Source: Halichondria panicea
Lineage: Eukaryota > Porifera > Demospongiae > Suberitida > Halichondriidae
Reading direction: 5' to 3'
NCBI RefSeq assembly: GCF_963675165.1
Contig: NC_087379.1
Coordinates: 2,298,201 to 2,362,200, forward strand
Length of the DNA stretch: 64,000 nt
Made by a program: the position numbers and the translations under genes. Below the pieces are notes generated by a model. It saw only the letters and a program-made list of their open reading frames with translations, was not told where the DNA came from and ran no database searches. Shown piece after piece: positions 45,301 through 56,464 of this stretch (the stretch's first letter is position 1; the number at the start of each line of letters is the position of its first letter).

Positions 45301-45890
45301 TACCATCTATACCGCAATTGCAAATGAAACGAACTCCTCCTACTTCTGATGGTCTTCGTCCCGGACAAAGGAAGGTGTCTGGATTCAAATCTTTGAATTT
45401 TGAAGTTCCTGTTACTAATCGTCTTCATCCCAAACAAAAAACATTGTCCGGATCATCTATACAATTAGAAGAATTGTCCGAATCCAGTTCTGTACTACTA
45501 GAAGAATCTAATACTGAATTAGACAATCTTCATCTCAGACAAAGAAATTTATCCACTAGATCTGTACTGTTGGAAGAAGTATCTCCTCCTAATACTGATG
45601 ATTCTCATCCCAAACTAAAGACGTTGTCCGTAGAAGTAGAAGTGTATGATATTGATGATGATCCTCGTCCCAAAGAAGAGAAGCCGTCTGAATCCATACA
45701 GCTAATACAAGTAGCTCCTGCTAATACTGATGATGATCCTCGTCCCAAAGAAGAGAAGCCGTCTGAATCCATACATCTAAAAGAAGTAGCTCCTGCTAAT
45801 ATTGATGATGATCTTCGTTCTCGTCCTAAACAAAAGAAGTTGTCCAAACTCCGACCAAACACTGATCGTCCCAAACAAAAGAAGTTGTAA
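42324..45890 (+). CDS. Receptor-like membrane protein B (paralogue of A and C)
   Basis: Nine exons: 42324-42330, 42473-42547, 42615-42962, 43222-43515, 43568-43647, 43842-44085, 44153-44650, 44707-44805, 45133-45890; 800 residues. Same order as A: signal peptide MNSVLFQVFLSLLLILNH, Ig-like 28-143 (three residues shorter than in A and C near its start), FN3 144-241, FN3 242-349, cysteine-rich/sushi-like 350-515, transmembrane exon 516-548 (SIPLHICLIGILLFVCGLYIY), tail 549-800. The transmembrane exon and the intron before it differ from A and C, which resemble each other there. The tail contains KEEKPSESIQLIQVAPANTD repeats and ends RPKQKKL. No ITIM- or ITAM-like tyrosine motif is visible. Intron 3 carries an insertion absent from C. 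Confidence 0.8.
42977..43198. mobile_element. MITE with TATACCTTAAGGTGACAT ends, unique to paralogue B
   Basis: Left end TATACCTTAAGGTGACAT and right end ATGTCACCTTAAGGTATA are perfect inverses 222 bp apart. The matching intron of C goes straight from GAAATG to a GTTAATTGACTTTTTATGCAG-type acceptor region without it, so it inserted after the duplication or was lost from C. Confidence 0.8.
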
Positions 45891-46070
45891 GTGCTGATAT
45901 ACTGATGATAATCCTGGTCCCAAACTAATGAAGTACATGTAGTAACAACTAGAAGATTGTGATTAGTGATATTTGTAATTATAATTCATTTGTGCGCATG
46001 CCCAGTTCCATCTCCACCGATTAGGGGGCGTTCAGAGATATAATTTGTGGGTGGGGCTCAATGTAAAGAA

Positions 46071-46262
46071 TACCGTATAGCGCGAAATTTCAAGGCACTT
46101 ATATTTCGTGGATTGGCCTCTAAAAGCATTTTCGTCGCACAATGTTCGCGGAATGACTGCTTACCGGAAGCCACGCATTTAAAATCTTGCACGTTTCGTA
46201 GGATTGCTACCAACGAAATCCACGAAAATTAAGCCCCCTCGAAAATTTCGCGCTATACGGTA
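46071..46262. mobile_element. MITE with TACCGTATAGCGCGAAATTT ends
   Basis: 192 bp with inverted ends TACCGTATAGCGCGAAATTT and AAATTTCGCGCTATACGGTA, and GTGGATTGG/ATCCACGAAAAT subterminal inverses. The corresponding sequence downstream of paralogue C lacks it. Related ends (TACCGTATAGCGGG) bound the element at 56129-56463. Confidence 0.85.
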
Positions 46263-46273
46263 GCTACTGCACG

Positions 46274-46345
46274 TGCTGAACTCTGATGTGGAGTACTATA
46301 TAAATATGCGTGTAGTATATATATGAATCGAACATGAAGAAACAG
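46274..46345 (+). pseudogene. Truncated copy of the start of the gene at 63793
   Basis: TGCTGAACTCTGATGTGGAG, TACTATATA, GCGTGTAGTAT and ATGAATCGAACATGAAGAAA are shared with 63725-63803. The copy keeps the ATG (46334) and the codons for Met-Lys-Lys-Gln, then diverges at once and no membrane helix follows. It sits in the same position relative to B as the intact start does relative to C, so the duplicated unit reached into the next gene. Confidence 0.7.
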
Positions 46346-47398
46346 GGGGCATGTGATTCAGTAATGGTGTCCGTTCTGAGAGGTTATTTTCTATTGCTAA
46401 GGCTTTTTGGGGACTAGAAAGCTGCTCGTTATACGGAGTAGAGAGGTGGTCGCTCCTGAGAGGTTGCTAGTCATTGTAGTTTCAATCCGGATCTGAGCGC
46501 CGTTATATAGTGTGTAGTTGCTCTTCGGAGGTGGTTGTTAGGAGGTTCCACTGTAATTATGTTCCAGATCCATCTATACCTGCTATACCTGCCATCCACC
46601 ACATCATCATCCATGCATGTCACTACGCATGGATGGACTGTGTACATTGGCATGCCTGTGCTCAATACATTGTATTAGAAAACATCAATTCATCACAAAA
46701 TTTAATCATCATGATGCATGTAATGTATGTATATATAGGGATCGTCATCACCCCAGTGAAAATTGATATAGAATTGGTGGGGAAAAACTAGACTACAAGT
46801 GAAAAAAGTACATGTGACATGACGTTGTAACGGATTGCAATGGAGTTATGCTCTTGTCTGATTTCTTGTTTCCACGCTTTTTTGTGGGTCTTGATGTAGC
46901 AATCATGTTAAACTGCTACGACTCATTAACTAACAAGAGATATTAAGATAGACGCTGACTCAGCAGGATCGAAAAGGATCGATTTTTTGACTCATAATTA
47001 TGTCTTTATTTTTTTCTGTACTCTTGAGCACTTCCCTGCTTCAATCTCTACAAACGCCCCTGGAGTTAAAGCTTATTAAAAGCTTTCAGGAGTGATCATT
47101 AGCTTCTTTATCTTCAGCAATGACTTCCTGTCGAACATAAAGGCAAAGTTTGGTAGCAGAAGACTTGCCACAGCCTTGAACTGCACGTCATGCTTTTCCT
47201 ATAACATCTGTAGCCTTACAGTGTAGTGTAGGGTGTCGTCTTGGCTTGATACAATAAAGGGCGTAAGAACTCAGTTATCTTTGCATAATACTTCTATGTA
47301 ATGGACTGCAACTTTAGAATACAAAATAGTATACGGTTTATTTTACTGACAGTATCCACAAATACACAGATTACCATCTTTTGGGGTAATGTACGTGC

Positions 47399-47963
47399 AT
47401 GCGCATACAGGCCACTTTTCTCTTCGCGGCCTGGAATCGAAGCGAACCAGAGCTGCAACCTATCACTGGAGAAGCGCTCAGAGGTGCTACTTCTAACTCT
47501 CAGCCAGGCGCAAGACTGGACGTCGCTGCAAATGGGTTCTGGGGAGGACGCTTCCAAAAAACATATCTTGATGTCAGAGTATTCAACCCTTTTGCCCCCT
47601 CCAATTCTCACTCCAACCTTACAGCCTGCTACCGCAAACATGAATTAATAAAGAAACGTGCCTACGAGCAAAGGATAAAAGAAATTGAGAATGCCTCATT
47701 CACTATCTTTCCCACCGGAGGTCTTGCAGTTGAAGTGACTGTTTTTTACAAAGACTTGGCCTCCCTACTTGCAACGAAATGGATCAACTCTACTTCTCCA
47801 CCCTGTCCTGGCTACGCTGCCGCCTAAATTTCTCTTTATACTAAGATCAGCAATCCAGTGCATTCGTGGGACCCGCTCAAGCGCTGGTCAAGCCATGAAG
47901 ACACAGCCCCCTATGGACCTGGCTATGTCAGCTCTTGATCAACTGAACTCAGCATCAACATAG
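47399..47963 (+). mobile_element. Decayed retroelement C-terminal domain
   Basis: The frame gives GARLDVAANGFWGGRFQ, YLDVRVFNPFAPSN, CYRKHELIKKRAYEQRIKEI and FPTGGLAVEVTVFYKDL. It must then shift frame twice to give FSTLSWLRCRLNFSL and LRSAIQCIRGTRSSAG. This domain is familiar from repetitive retroelement proteins of sponges and cnidarians, where it follows a reverse transcriptase; no polymerase motif is present here. Frame breaks near 47800 and 47840 show it is dead. A run of about 15 A at 48049-48063 may be the retroposed 3' end. Confidence 0.6.
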
Positions 47964-48239
47964 TAATTATTTTTCCCCATTATTTTTCCCATTATTTTAT
48001 CTAGCTTTGTATCTCACCCTCTAACCTTCACATGAAGTATTATTGCTCAAAAAAAAAAAAAAAGGCTAGCATAAAAGCTAGTTCCCGGGTAAAGCGTCTG
48101 TTAGGCCACTAAAAGAGAAACACGAGAAATACCGGAAGTGAAATTAAATAATGGGCGTGGCAATAGGAGTGGCGCAGCGAGGTCCAATTTGCTAGCGGGT
48201 TCTGTGCCTGCATGCATGGTGCTGTAATCACTGAACTGA

Positions 48240-48850
48240 ATGCTACTCGGATGCACTACCTTATATAGGGACACTACCACCACATTATCTCCGAACACAT
48301 CAATGGATGCAACATCACCTACCCACCATCTCTCCACAACTCTCAACTCCTCCTCAAACAGCGTCAACTATTCACTCCATTCCACGAAGTCAGGCATATT
48401 GTTTAATGCTAGGAGTGTTGCAAACAAACTACGAGATCTTCACGCAGGAGAAAACATTGATATTATCGCTGTCACAGAAACACACAGATACAAAACTAAT
48501 GGTCCCCAATCATTCTGTCTTCAGGAGAGACAGAAATTGGTAAGGGGGAGGGATTATAATATGCTTCTGGTTCATAACAACATCCCTGCAACAAGGCTCC
48601 ACGACCTTGAAACCAACTGTCAGAGTGAACTCCTATATGGGTGGAAATAAGTTACCCTACACCATCAGCTAAAAGTGCTAGTGAGTCTTCTATCGACCTC
48701 CAAGCTCGTCCAGCATCCACCTAACATTCCTCAGGAACTCTCTATCAACGATTTTTTAATATTCAAATCATGCCCAGTGATCATTGGCGAAGACTTTAAC
48801 ATCCCGTTTATCAATTGGAGACTATACTTGCATCGAATCTATGTGACATA
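48240..48850 (+). mobile_element. LINE-type endonuclease fragment, left half (interrupted)
   Basis: The frame gives ILFNARSVANKLRDLHAGEN and DIIAVTETH, the N-terminal motifs of apurinic-type endonucleases in CR1/L2-like LINEs. A shifted frame then gives CPVIIGEDFNIPFINW, the GDFN motif. The element is split at a TA by a DNA transposon (48851-50478) and resumes at about 50481. Frameshifts make it inactive. No reverse transcriptase was found. Confidence 0.75.
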
Positions 48851-49040
48851 CAGTGCATCCAGTCTATAGAGAGTATATATAGAATACCCAAATAGGTGAG
48901 TATATAATTATATATCAGTTGTACTTAAATATATCTGATCAACATTGGAACATTTCTAAGAAATTGTGCTGATATAATTATAATTATATATATATATATA
49001 CCATTGTATATAGGTGAATGAATAAGCTACCATAATAATT

Positions 49041-49635
49041 ACTAATTTATCGAACACTTCTATAATTATCCCGGACACTCTTTTGGGAAATTTTTATTGT
49101 TCTAATACAACGGACACTCCATGCAGTGCTTTAATATTCCCGACAATACCTTGAAAGTTGAGTTACGGCCGCGGCAAATTTTTTTTACTGAAACTGCAGC
49201 TAAAAATGTCCTTAAAACTGCATCACAAACGATTAACAACCAATAGCTAAGTATATGGCTACTCGTGCAATATGGGATTAATAGCACTCTTAGCCATACT
49301 ATTAATTATATTATATAGGAGCATAATCGGAACACCCATGCATGCATTCTCGGAACATGCAGCCCTCGGGGCTTACGCCCTCGTGCTTCAGTGCAATATA
49401 TTCCATACATCCCTTGTGCCCGTGTTATAACTATAACATACTATAATTATTAGCTATAGTGCAACTATTCAGTCGCTCACTGTTCTATTAAACTTAGCTA
49501 GCTCGCATGCAGCTGCTTGCTTGTTCTAATTATTCCGGACACTTCACATGCTCTGTAAAAATCTGTTCTAATTATACCCAGACAATTTCCAAAATAATAT
49601 TTTTTGCTGTCCGATAAATTAGAAGATATACGGTA
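49041..49635. mobile_element. Reverse-oriented copy of the TACCGTATATCTTC MITE, nested
   Basis: The right end GATAAATTAGAAGATATACGGTA-type terminus matches the ends of the element at 8805-9194. The left end is degraded (ACTAATTTATCGAACAC). Inside are the same GGACACTC, TGTTCTAATA and GAGCTAGC-type blocks in reverse, plus extra sequence around 49170-49440. Confidence 0.65.
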
Positions 49636-49906
49636 TATTCAAAAATACTTCCCCAAAAGTTGTTGTAGTGGGAAATCATTTTAGGTGTAAAATGGGGGTG
49701 ATGGTGTGTAACATCAATTATCTCCGGAATTAAAGTATTTCTGGACAAACTTTTCTTTCAAAAGTTAGACAATTAATTTTATTCAAGCTTACTCGGTGTA
49801 ATTTTTGGACCTTAGCTGTGAGATCTTCTTCAAATCTCTCCTTAACCGAAGCGGCACTAAAAACTAGCAATTATGAGCACTGCGGAGGATGTGTAGATAC
49901 ATTTAA

Positions 49907-50183
49907 GGCCACTCCAAGTGACACTCTGGTTTCTGGTCCTGAAGTTTTTCTAATTGCATGCGGGCGGGCGGCTTTTCTCATTATGTCATTATCAATTTTT
50001 CACCTTATGAATCTCATTATTTTGCAAATGAATATCATTATCACACTATTTTGTACCACATGGACCATTATGCGCATGCGTAGTAGAAATAATGGGATAG
50101 AAATCCAATAATGAGATAGAAATCCAAGAATAAAATCTGATGTGGGCGGTGGACCAGAAACCAGAGTATCACTTGGAGTGGCC
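49907..50183. mobile_element. Harbinger-like MITE with GGCCACTCC ends, nested
   Basis: The left arm GGCCACTCCAAGTGACACTC and the right arm, its inverse ending ACTTGGAGTGGCC, are 277 bp apart and both are bordered by TAA. GGCC ends with a TAA/TTA target fit PIF/Harbinger-type elements. No reading frame. Confidence 0.65.
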
Positions 50184-50480
50184 TAAGCAACATCGAACTT
50201 TCACAAGATAGCCAAACTATATCTATAGATGTTGTGACAAAGTTCCAAACCGGCCTTATAACCGGAAACCTTATAGGCCTTTTCTCCCCCTAACCGATTA
50301 CCCATGCATGGCCACTATATATATATATATAACACTGTTTTATTAATCACCACAGCTTATTCATTTACGTACACAATGGGATCAGTCGACTTTCTCAGAA
50401 ATATTCCATATTTATACTTAAGTACCACTATACTCACACATTAATTTGTGGTATATTCTCTTTAGATTGGATGCACTGTA

Positions 50481-50940
50481 TAGTGAATGACAACTCCGGT
50501 CAGTGCATATTTCTACTCCCTCCACCAAATTGTAACAGCTCCGACAAGACAAAAAAACATACTCGACTTAGTGCTCAACGGCAACATTTCCAGTTATGGT
50601 AACTGAAAGAATCCATGGGAGTGATCACGAAGCTGTATCTTGTCCTAAAATCCACAAGACCCAACATTCCTATGTGTTTTACTTCGAGAGGGGACTTTGT
50701 CAAATTCCAAGGAATGCTGAGAATTATATTCCATGAAATATATGGTTCATTTCCGAGCGATGCCTGGATGAAGTTCAAATACCTGCATGCTGCTGATGTC
50801 AGCGGACTAATGCATCCCTATAAGCTCACTCTCACAAACAAGACGCTCTATACCGGGTTAGCCCAAGAAACGGTACGAGTGATGATGATGATCAGACACA
50901 AGGGCAAGCACCCTGCAGGGCTTACCTAAAAGCAAAAAGA
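50481..50940 (+). mobile_element. LINE-type fragment, right half
   Basis: A frame at about 50545-50595 reads TRQKNILDLVLNGNIS, the end of the same LINE endonuclease domain (the family has R..xILDLVL). A following shifted frame includes RGDFVKFQGML, typical of the linker before the reverse transcriptase. Multiple frame breaks; the polymerase is missing. Confidence 0.65.
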
Positions 50941-51648
50941 ACACGAAACAATCTGCATGGTAGATACAATAACCATAGCAACATCGTGCAAGAATTCTAG
51001 AATAAACTCATGCATATAATTATAGGCACTCTTTTTTATTCGAACACCTAAATTTCATGTGGAACACAATCTGCTTCTCTCAGTATAATTATGCTCTATA
51101 TAGTGCATCGTATACAACTTTAAATTAAATTTTTAACCGTGCTGTTTTAATTCCAATGCATAATTATAATTATTGTGAAACACAGCTAGCTCACAACCTC
51201 ACGTTTTAGCTTAATACTCTTATACTTTATAATTATTGGGAAGTACATGTATATTTATAGGATTATAACTACGTGACTACCTATAAGTACAATTTCTTTT
51301 GGATAACATTGTTCAATAAAATTCAAACAAAATCCTGCATGGCTATATAGCCTATAATTATATACACAGGATCATAGGCTTTTGTTTCACTTCCATGCAG
51401 TGTCACTATTAAGACTAACATGCAATAATATACATGCATGCAGTCTCACAACAAGTATATATACTGATCTCCTTTACATAATTATAATACTATAGCAAAA
51501 CACATTTGTACACTGGAAGTAAGCACTGTCTGTTGAACTTTACCTGGCAGAGCAGTATGACATGCAGCATGCATGGGTCTATAATTGTACATTAACTATA
51601 ATTATAGTTTAATTTTACTACAAAGGCAGTAAAAAACCTGTAAAGCTA

Positions 51649-52055
51649 AATTTCTCTTTTAGTGTGAACCCGCTGGGCCTCACACTAAAAGAGAAATTTT
51701 ACACCAGAAGTGTTTTGCATGTTCAGGCACTGTGTTACACATATCTATATCATTACCACACCATTTTTAAGTACCACAGACGGTCAGAGACCAACAGCAC
51801 CAGTAACAATTTGTACAGCTACATTTTTCTTTTAGTGTGAACTTGCGGACCTCACACTAAAAGAGAAATTTTACACCAGAGGTGTTTTGCATGTTCAGGC
51901 ACTGTGTTACACATATCTACATCATTACCACACCATTTTCAAATACCACAGACGGTCAGAGACCAACAGCATCAGTAACAATTTGTATACAGATACATTT
52001 CTCTTTTAGTGTGAACCTGCAGACCTCACACTAAAAGAGAAATTTACACTTGAGG
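51649..52055. repeat. About 2.3 tandem units of 175 bp, each with a hairpin
   Basis: Three starts, at about 51649, 51823 and 51998, each read TTTCTCTTTTAGTGTGAAC, then about 10 bases later the inverse CACACTAAAAGAGAAAT. Two full units follow with GTGTTTTGCATGTTCAGGCA, CATTACCACACCATTTT and ACCACAGACGGTCAGAGACC; the third is cut after the hairpin. No coding capacity. Confidence 0.85.
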
Positions 52056-52506
52056 GTGTTTTGCACGTTAGCTCTCAAACAGTGTAGTGATGTATAGACC
52101 CATACATGTCATAAACAATTCCTATATATAATTATAATAAAGCTCATGGAAAAACCAGTGACACCATGCACTCCCATTTTTTTGCAGCCTAGCTGAGCTA
52201 CATCTACATCTAGTGATCTAGCTCATGATTGATCCATACTTTACTGACAATGCCAGAGAAAACTTTGGAACTGGAAAGGATTAGCTACAATTTAACCGCT
52301 GGACAGAGTATAGCATCTGATTGTCTAGGACCTTCTTGAGACTGCATGCATGGCGTGCATGCATGTATATGTATGTAAGCTACCCTGCCAGGTACCTAGT
52401 GAGACTAGAAACTCCTTGAACAGAAGTCTAACCAGAATAAAACCAGTCACTGGCAGCATAGATAGCTCTATCTATATATGCTGGTACACTAGTGTTAATG
52501 TGGTAC

Positions 52507-52556
52507 TAGCCTCGAGACCAGGCCGATTAAAATTAATCGGCCTGGATTCGAGGCTA
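52507..52556. mobile_element. TAGCCTCG foldback MITE with 9-bp target duplication
   Basis: 50 bp, beginning TAGCCTCGAGACCAGGCCGA and mirrored to CGAGGCTA. Both flanks are ATGTGGTAC (52498-52506 and 52557-52565). Confidence 0.9.
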
Positions 52557-52653
52557 ATGTGGTACCCGCCAGCAAATTGGACCCCGCTAGGCCACGCCCA
52601 TTATTTAATTTCACTTCCGGTATTTCTCTTTTAGTGTCTTTTAGTTGGCTAGC

Positions 52654-52780
52654 TAGCCTCGTTCCCAGGCCTTACTTTTTCTTGCTGTTGTCACTGTTCA
52701 TCCAGATCCCATGAAAGACATAGTGAGGCAGCAAAGAAAAAATGGGCGTACAGTTAAGAAAAAGTAAGGCCTGGTTTGGG
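52654..52780. mobile_element. TAGCCTCG-family element, one end degraded
   Basis: Starts TAGCCTCGTTCCCAGGCCTT. The inverse AAGGCCTGG returns at the right after AGAAAAAGT, but the final CGAGGCTA is missing (GTTTGGGAAATCGCG instead). No target duplication can be assigned. Confidence 0.6.
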
Positions 52781-53446
52781 AAATCGCGTGATCCACAAGG
52801 ATTTTTATGAACGTGGGCGATATGTAGCCCACAATCATGACGTAAGGTATTCTCCCACGCATTCAGAGTTAATAAGACTGTACTGAGACAACCACCAAGC
52901 TGTGCTGCAAGTCAGATCAGAGAACCAGCATGGCCAGCTCTGGTGGCAGTAGCTACCTGCTATATGATAATGATGACTAAGCTATTCTTGATCTATACTA
53001 TATAGACTATAGCATGTAGAAAGACACAACGTGATAGAATCTGAACACACAATCTAGACTAGTAGATCATCTAGCTAAGCCTAAGGTATAGCTAGCTATA
53101 TAGTGCTTGCAAACTTCCAGTTCCAAGTCCATGTCCAGCTTGCTGCAGGCATCATAGATCTCTGTGTGGGCAGTCCAACATCTCTAGCTTAGCATGCCCA
53201 CGCTCATTTTCACCCTTCTACCACCCTTCTACCCTCACGCGACTTCCCGATACATTTTCCTAACTCTACGTCTATTTTTTTCTTTATTCCTCCAATTAAT
53301 ACCGTATTTTATCTCATTGAACGATTAATACAGTATTTTATCTTATTGAACGATTGTGATAAAGAACAAAAAAAGGAGAGCCTTTGTAGAGGCTAGACTT
53401 GTAATACGCTGGCACAGAGAGATAATTGTTTACAGACTTGTCAGTC

Positions 53447-53596
53447 ATGATCGTCTTCCTTCCCATTGGCTTGTTAATCCGTTTGTGTATCGCTGCCTGC
53501 AACAGTGCCAATGGTGATGGTAACTGCTCTTGTTGTCACAAAGAAGTTGACTTAGAGACTGGACAAGAGACGGACGACCCACTGCTGCAGGCATAA
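53447..53596 (+). CDS. Small open frame, 49 residues, possible terminal exon
   Basis: Opens MIVFLPIGLLIRLCIAACNS, a hydrophobic start, and ends with an acidic LETGQETDDPLLQA tail. A TTTACAG acceptor-like site lies 13 bp before the ATG, so it could be the last exon of a membrane protein. No upstream exon was found, and a chance frame is possible. Confidence 0.2.
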   Translation: MIVFLPIGLLIRLCIAACNSANGDGNCSCCHKEVDLETGQETDDPLLQA

Positions 53597-54047
53597 CAAC
53601 GTGAAAATCTATCGAAACCCCCATTTCAACAGTCTGAATAATCATACATGTATCATCTTTCTATGTGGACTAGTTATGTATACCGTGCGATAATATAATA
53701 GCAAGTTTTATATTGAAGTCTATATCCATTTATATAGATGCAGCCATTCCTTTGTCAGTTTACTAGTGCCTATACTTTTACGTCACGTTTAATTACATTG
53801 AAAGGGGCTGGCCAGGTGACTACGTATACCGCCATGTAACGGCTTATCTTCATCTCTTTCCCCTAGATAGAAAGGGCGTATTTTCCAGTCTATTGAAACT
53901 TAATGTTGGCATCTGGCAATGGCATGCAGTAACTATACATTGTATAAATTCAGCTTATTAATAGAGATTGAAAAATACTTAGCTATCAAGCATTTTGGGG
54001 CCATTAATAATAACAAAGTTGATGTCCTATGATACCCTAAGTCTCGT

Positions 54048-54208
54048 ATTACCAGCCGTTCTCGTTAGTAGCCTATAGGGCTGCATGGTAATATGAGACA
54101 AAATTAGGAATCTCCCTGATTGCATAGAGTATCATGTCTCAGTTTCATATTATTACCATGCAGCCCTATAGGCCCCTCCCAGACTACTAATGAGAACGGC
54201 TGGTAATA
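54048..54208. repeat. Foldback element of about 160 bp
   Basis: The left arm ATTACCAGCCGTTCTCGTTA, continuing to CCTATAGGGCTGCATGGTAA, is inverted at the right and ends ACGGCTGGTAAT. Arms are about 60 bp with small mismatches. No reading frame. Confidence 0.8.
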
Positions 54209-55053
54209 CTTCATACCAAGGATTCCTTGTTAAAAGTGCTTCTATCTACATATACTATTGCATGCTTTAAGTTTAGAGCTGCCTGATATAAAAATAAACA
54301 TTGCACATTCACAACAAAACACACACCGGCTATAAAACAACACACACATTATTATAAGGCTTCAACCAGCTAAAGTTAGCATTTTCCATGTAGAAGTCCC
54401 TAGTACTTATCAACCGCATAAAAGTATAAACGAAGCCATAATTTACCACATATCGGGTCGAACTCAACGCAAATATAGACTTTAATTCTGTAACAGGATG
54501 ACCACACGTGCTGATCGAACCCACAAGTTTGTGGTTAATGGGCAGGGAATGTACCATCATATAGTCCATCCATAGCTATTGTAACAACCTATAAAGTGTC
54601 AATTGATATAATGCATGATTGACTTGTTGTTTGTTTGAATTGTTGAGTAAAAGTATTTACACAATAAATTATAGCTACAATGTTTTAGTAATAAATATAC
54701 TGTGTACAAATTATAATGCATGGTGTCTATAGATTATATAATTATACATGTCATACATATACATATACATGTACGTACGTACGTAGGAGCGGGTGGTTGA
54801 ATGTATGTGCACAAAAATGGGGTGACATTACATCTTAAATTAACAGTTACTAATTATAGGCACACATGCAGAATGAGCTACATCCACGAGTCCTCTTGTG
54901 ATGGCTCCTCTTTCGCTCTCTTTTTCTCTTTTTTTATCCTTTTGCTGCCGGAAAATATGGTTTTTGGTGAATATTAACCTGCATGTACAAAATAAACTGT
55001 GCATGCATGGGTACTGTTACTACTGTACCAGATCAGTCTATACATATATATGT

Positions 55054-55574
55054 ATCAAAACTAAAAAACATTTGCAATGTGAACGTTGCTAGGATTGCCA
55101 GGAAAAGAAAAGCGCGAAAAAGCGAAGAAACAAGAAATTCGGCGAGTGCATAACTCCAATCCGTTACAACTTCATTCACATGTACTGTTTCAATTTTTTG
55201 TTCGTTTTGTGCTTTTCCTGGCCAATCCTTCAGTAATTTTTATCATAATAATTATAATTACATTGTATAGTGAATTTTTTGCAAGCTATATAATGTTTGT
55301 GATGTTTTCCCTTACAGTGTTGAGCAAACATGCAAGTGTTGGATGTGTGGGTGGATGATTGTGAATTCAGTTATTCGCCATTCATTTTTACCCAACTTGT
55401 ATTTTGATTCTAAAATCATTATCAACAGTAGGCCACTCGGCTGTACATGTTCATGGCGTTGTAACGGATTGGAGTTATGCACTCGCCGAATTTCTTGTTT
55501 CTTCGCTTTTTCGCGCTTTTCTTTTCCTGGCAATCCTAGCAACGTTCACATTGCAAATGTTTTTTAGTTTTGAT
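55054..55574. mobile_element. Foldback element with long (about 120 bp) inverted repeats
   Basis: The left arm starts ATCAAAACTAAAAAACATTT and includes GAACGTTGCTAGGATTGCCA; the right arm is its inverse. The two arms encode the same spurious frame start (MLGLPGKEKREKAKKQEIRR) on opposite strands. The core of about 260 bp has no clear frame. A damaged single arm lies near 46823. Confidence 0.8.
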
Positions 55575-56128
55575 TCCCTTTCTTTTTTCATTACAGTAGT
55601 ACATTAATGATAAGATAAATGTGACGTTGATTAATTTGTCATCGTCCTGTAATCTTGTTGAAGATAATAATTATATAAGTGGTCGTTGGACAGAAGTATA
55701 TTATACTCTTCAATAATGAAAGTGAAATACCTGAAGAGGAACATCAAGAAGCAAGAGAAGTTCAAGAAGAGAAGACAGGACTGGAATAAACATTATTATT
55801 TTATTCAGCATCTATGTGATAAAATGACAGCCATGTTTATACTATACAGTGGCGTAGGAAGCACGGGTGCTCAGGGTGCTGGAGCACCCCCTTATCTCAA
55901 GCTACCTTACCTACTTGCTCCATGAAGTTCAGAGCAGCTAGCTAGAAGTCCAGCTAGTAGCTAGCTATTAGTTACTAAGCTAGCTATACTAGCATAGTTA
56001 CGTACACAGTACAAAGGTCAGCTAGATGAACCACATCGTAGATATCTCTTATAAAGAGCAAGCACATTGCGAATCTGCAACAAGTAAGTCTCCTCTCATT
56101 ATGCCTTGGTGCGCATGCGCAAGCGAGG

Positions 56129-56463
56129 TACCGTATAGCGGGTATATTTCGAGGGTATAAATTTTCGCAGATGGACCATTACAAAGGATTTCGCGGATTT
56201 TATTTTCGTGGTCTGAGTTCCAGCCTTTTGGCGCATGCGCACATCAACATGTAGCTGTTACCACCACACCGTTAGCCTCGAATCCAGGCCTAGCCTATAA
56301 CGGTGAGGCACCTCTTATTGTCGATAGGTGTGGTCAATAATACTGAACACGCCTACTATTCAATAAAGATATAAATTTTCGTGGGTATAAATTTTCGCGG
56401 TAGAGGCTCAATCCGCGAAAACCGCGAACATTTATACCCTCAAAATATACCCGCTATACGGTA
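56129..56463. mobile_element. MITE with TACCGTATAGCGGG ends
   Basis: The left end TACCGTATAGCGGGTATATT is inverted at the right to CCCGCTATACGGTA, with TTTCGAGGGTATAAATTTTC-type subterminal inverses. A TAGCCTCGAATCCAGGCC piece is nested at about 56274. Adjacent to it on the right is a dispersed-repeat copy (56465). Confidence 0.8.
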
Positions 56464-56464
56464 T

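Larger units (their letters stand above)
48851..50478. mobile_element. Tc1/mariner-like inverted-repeat element inserted into a LINE at TA
   Basis: The left end CAGTGCATCCAGTCTATAGA and right end TTTAGATTGGATGCACTG are inverse repeats, each bordered by TA (48849-48850 and 50479-50480). TA flanks and CAGT ends are usual for Tc1/mariner relatives. No transposase frame is visible; it contains two further insertions (49041-49635 and 49907-50183). Confidence 0.75.

Noticed and set aside
51649-52055. CRISPR-like direct repeats
   Set aside because: Units of 175 bp are alike along their whole length; there are no unique spacers.
55086-55542. Paired frames starting MLGLPGKEKREK on opposite strands
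   Set aside because: They are the two arms of one foldback element, not genes.
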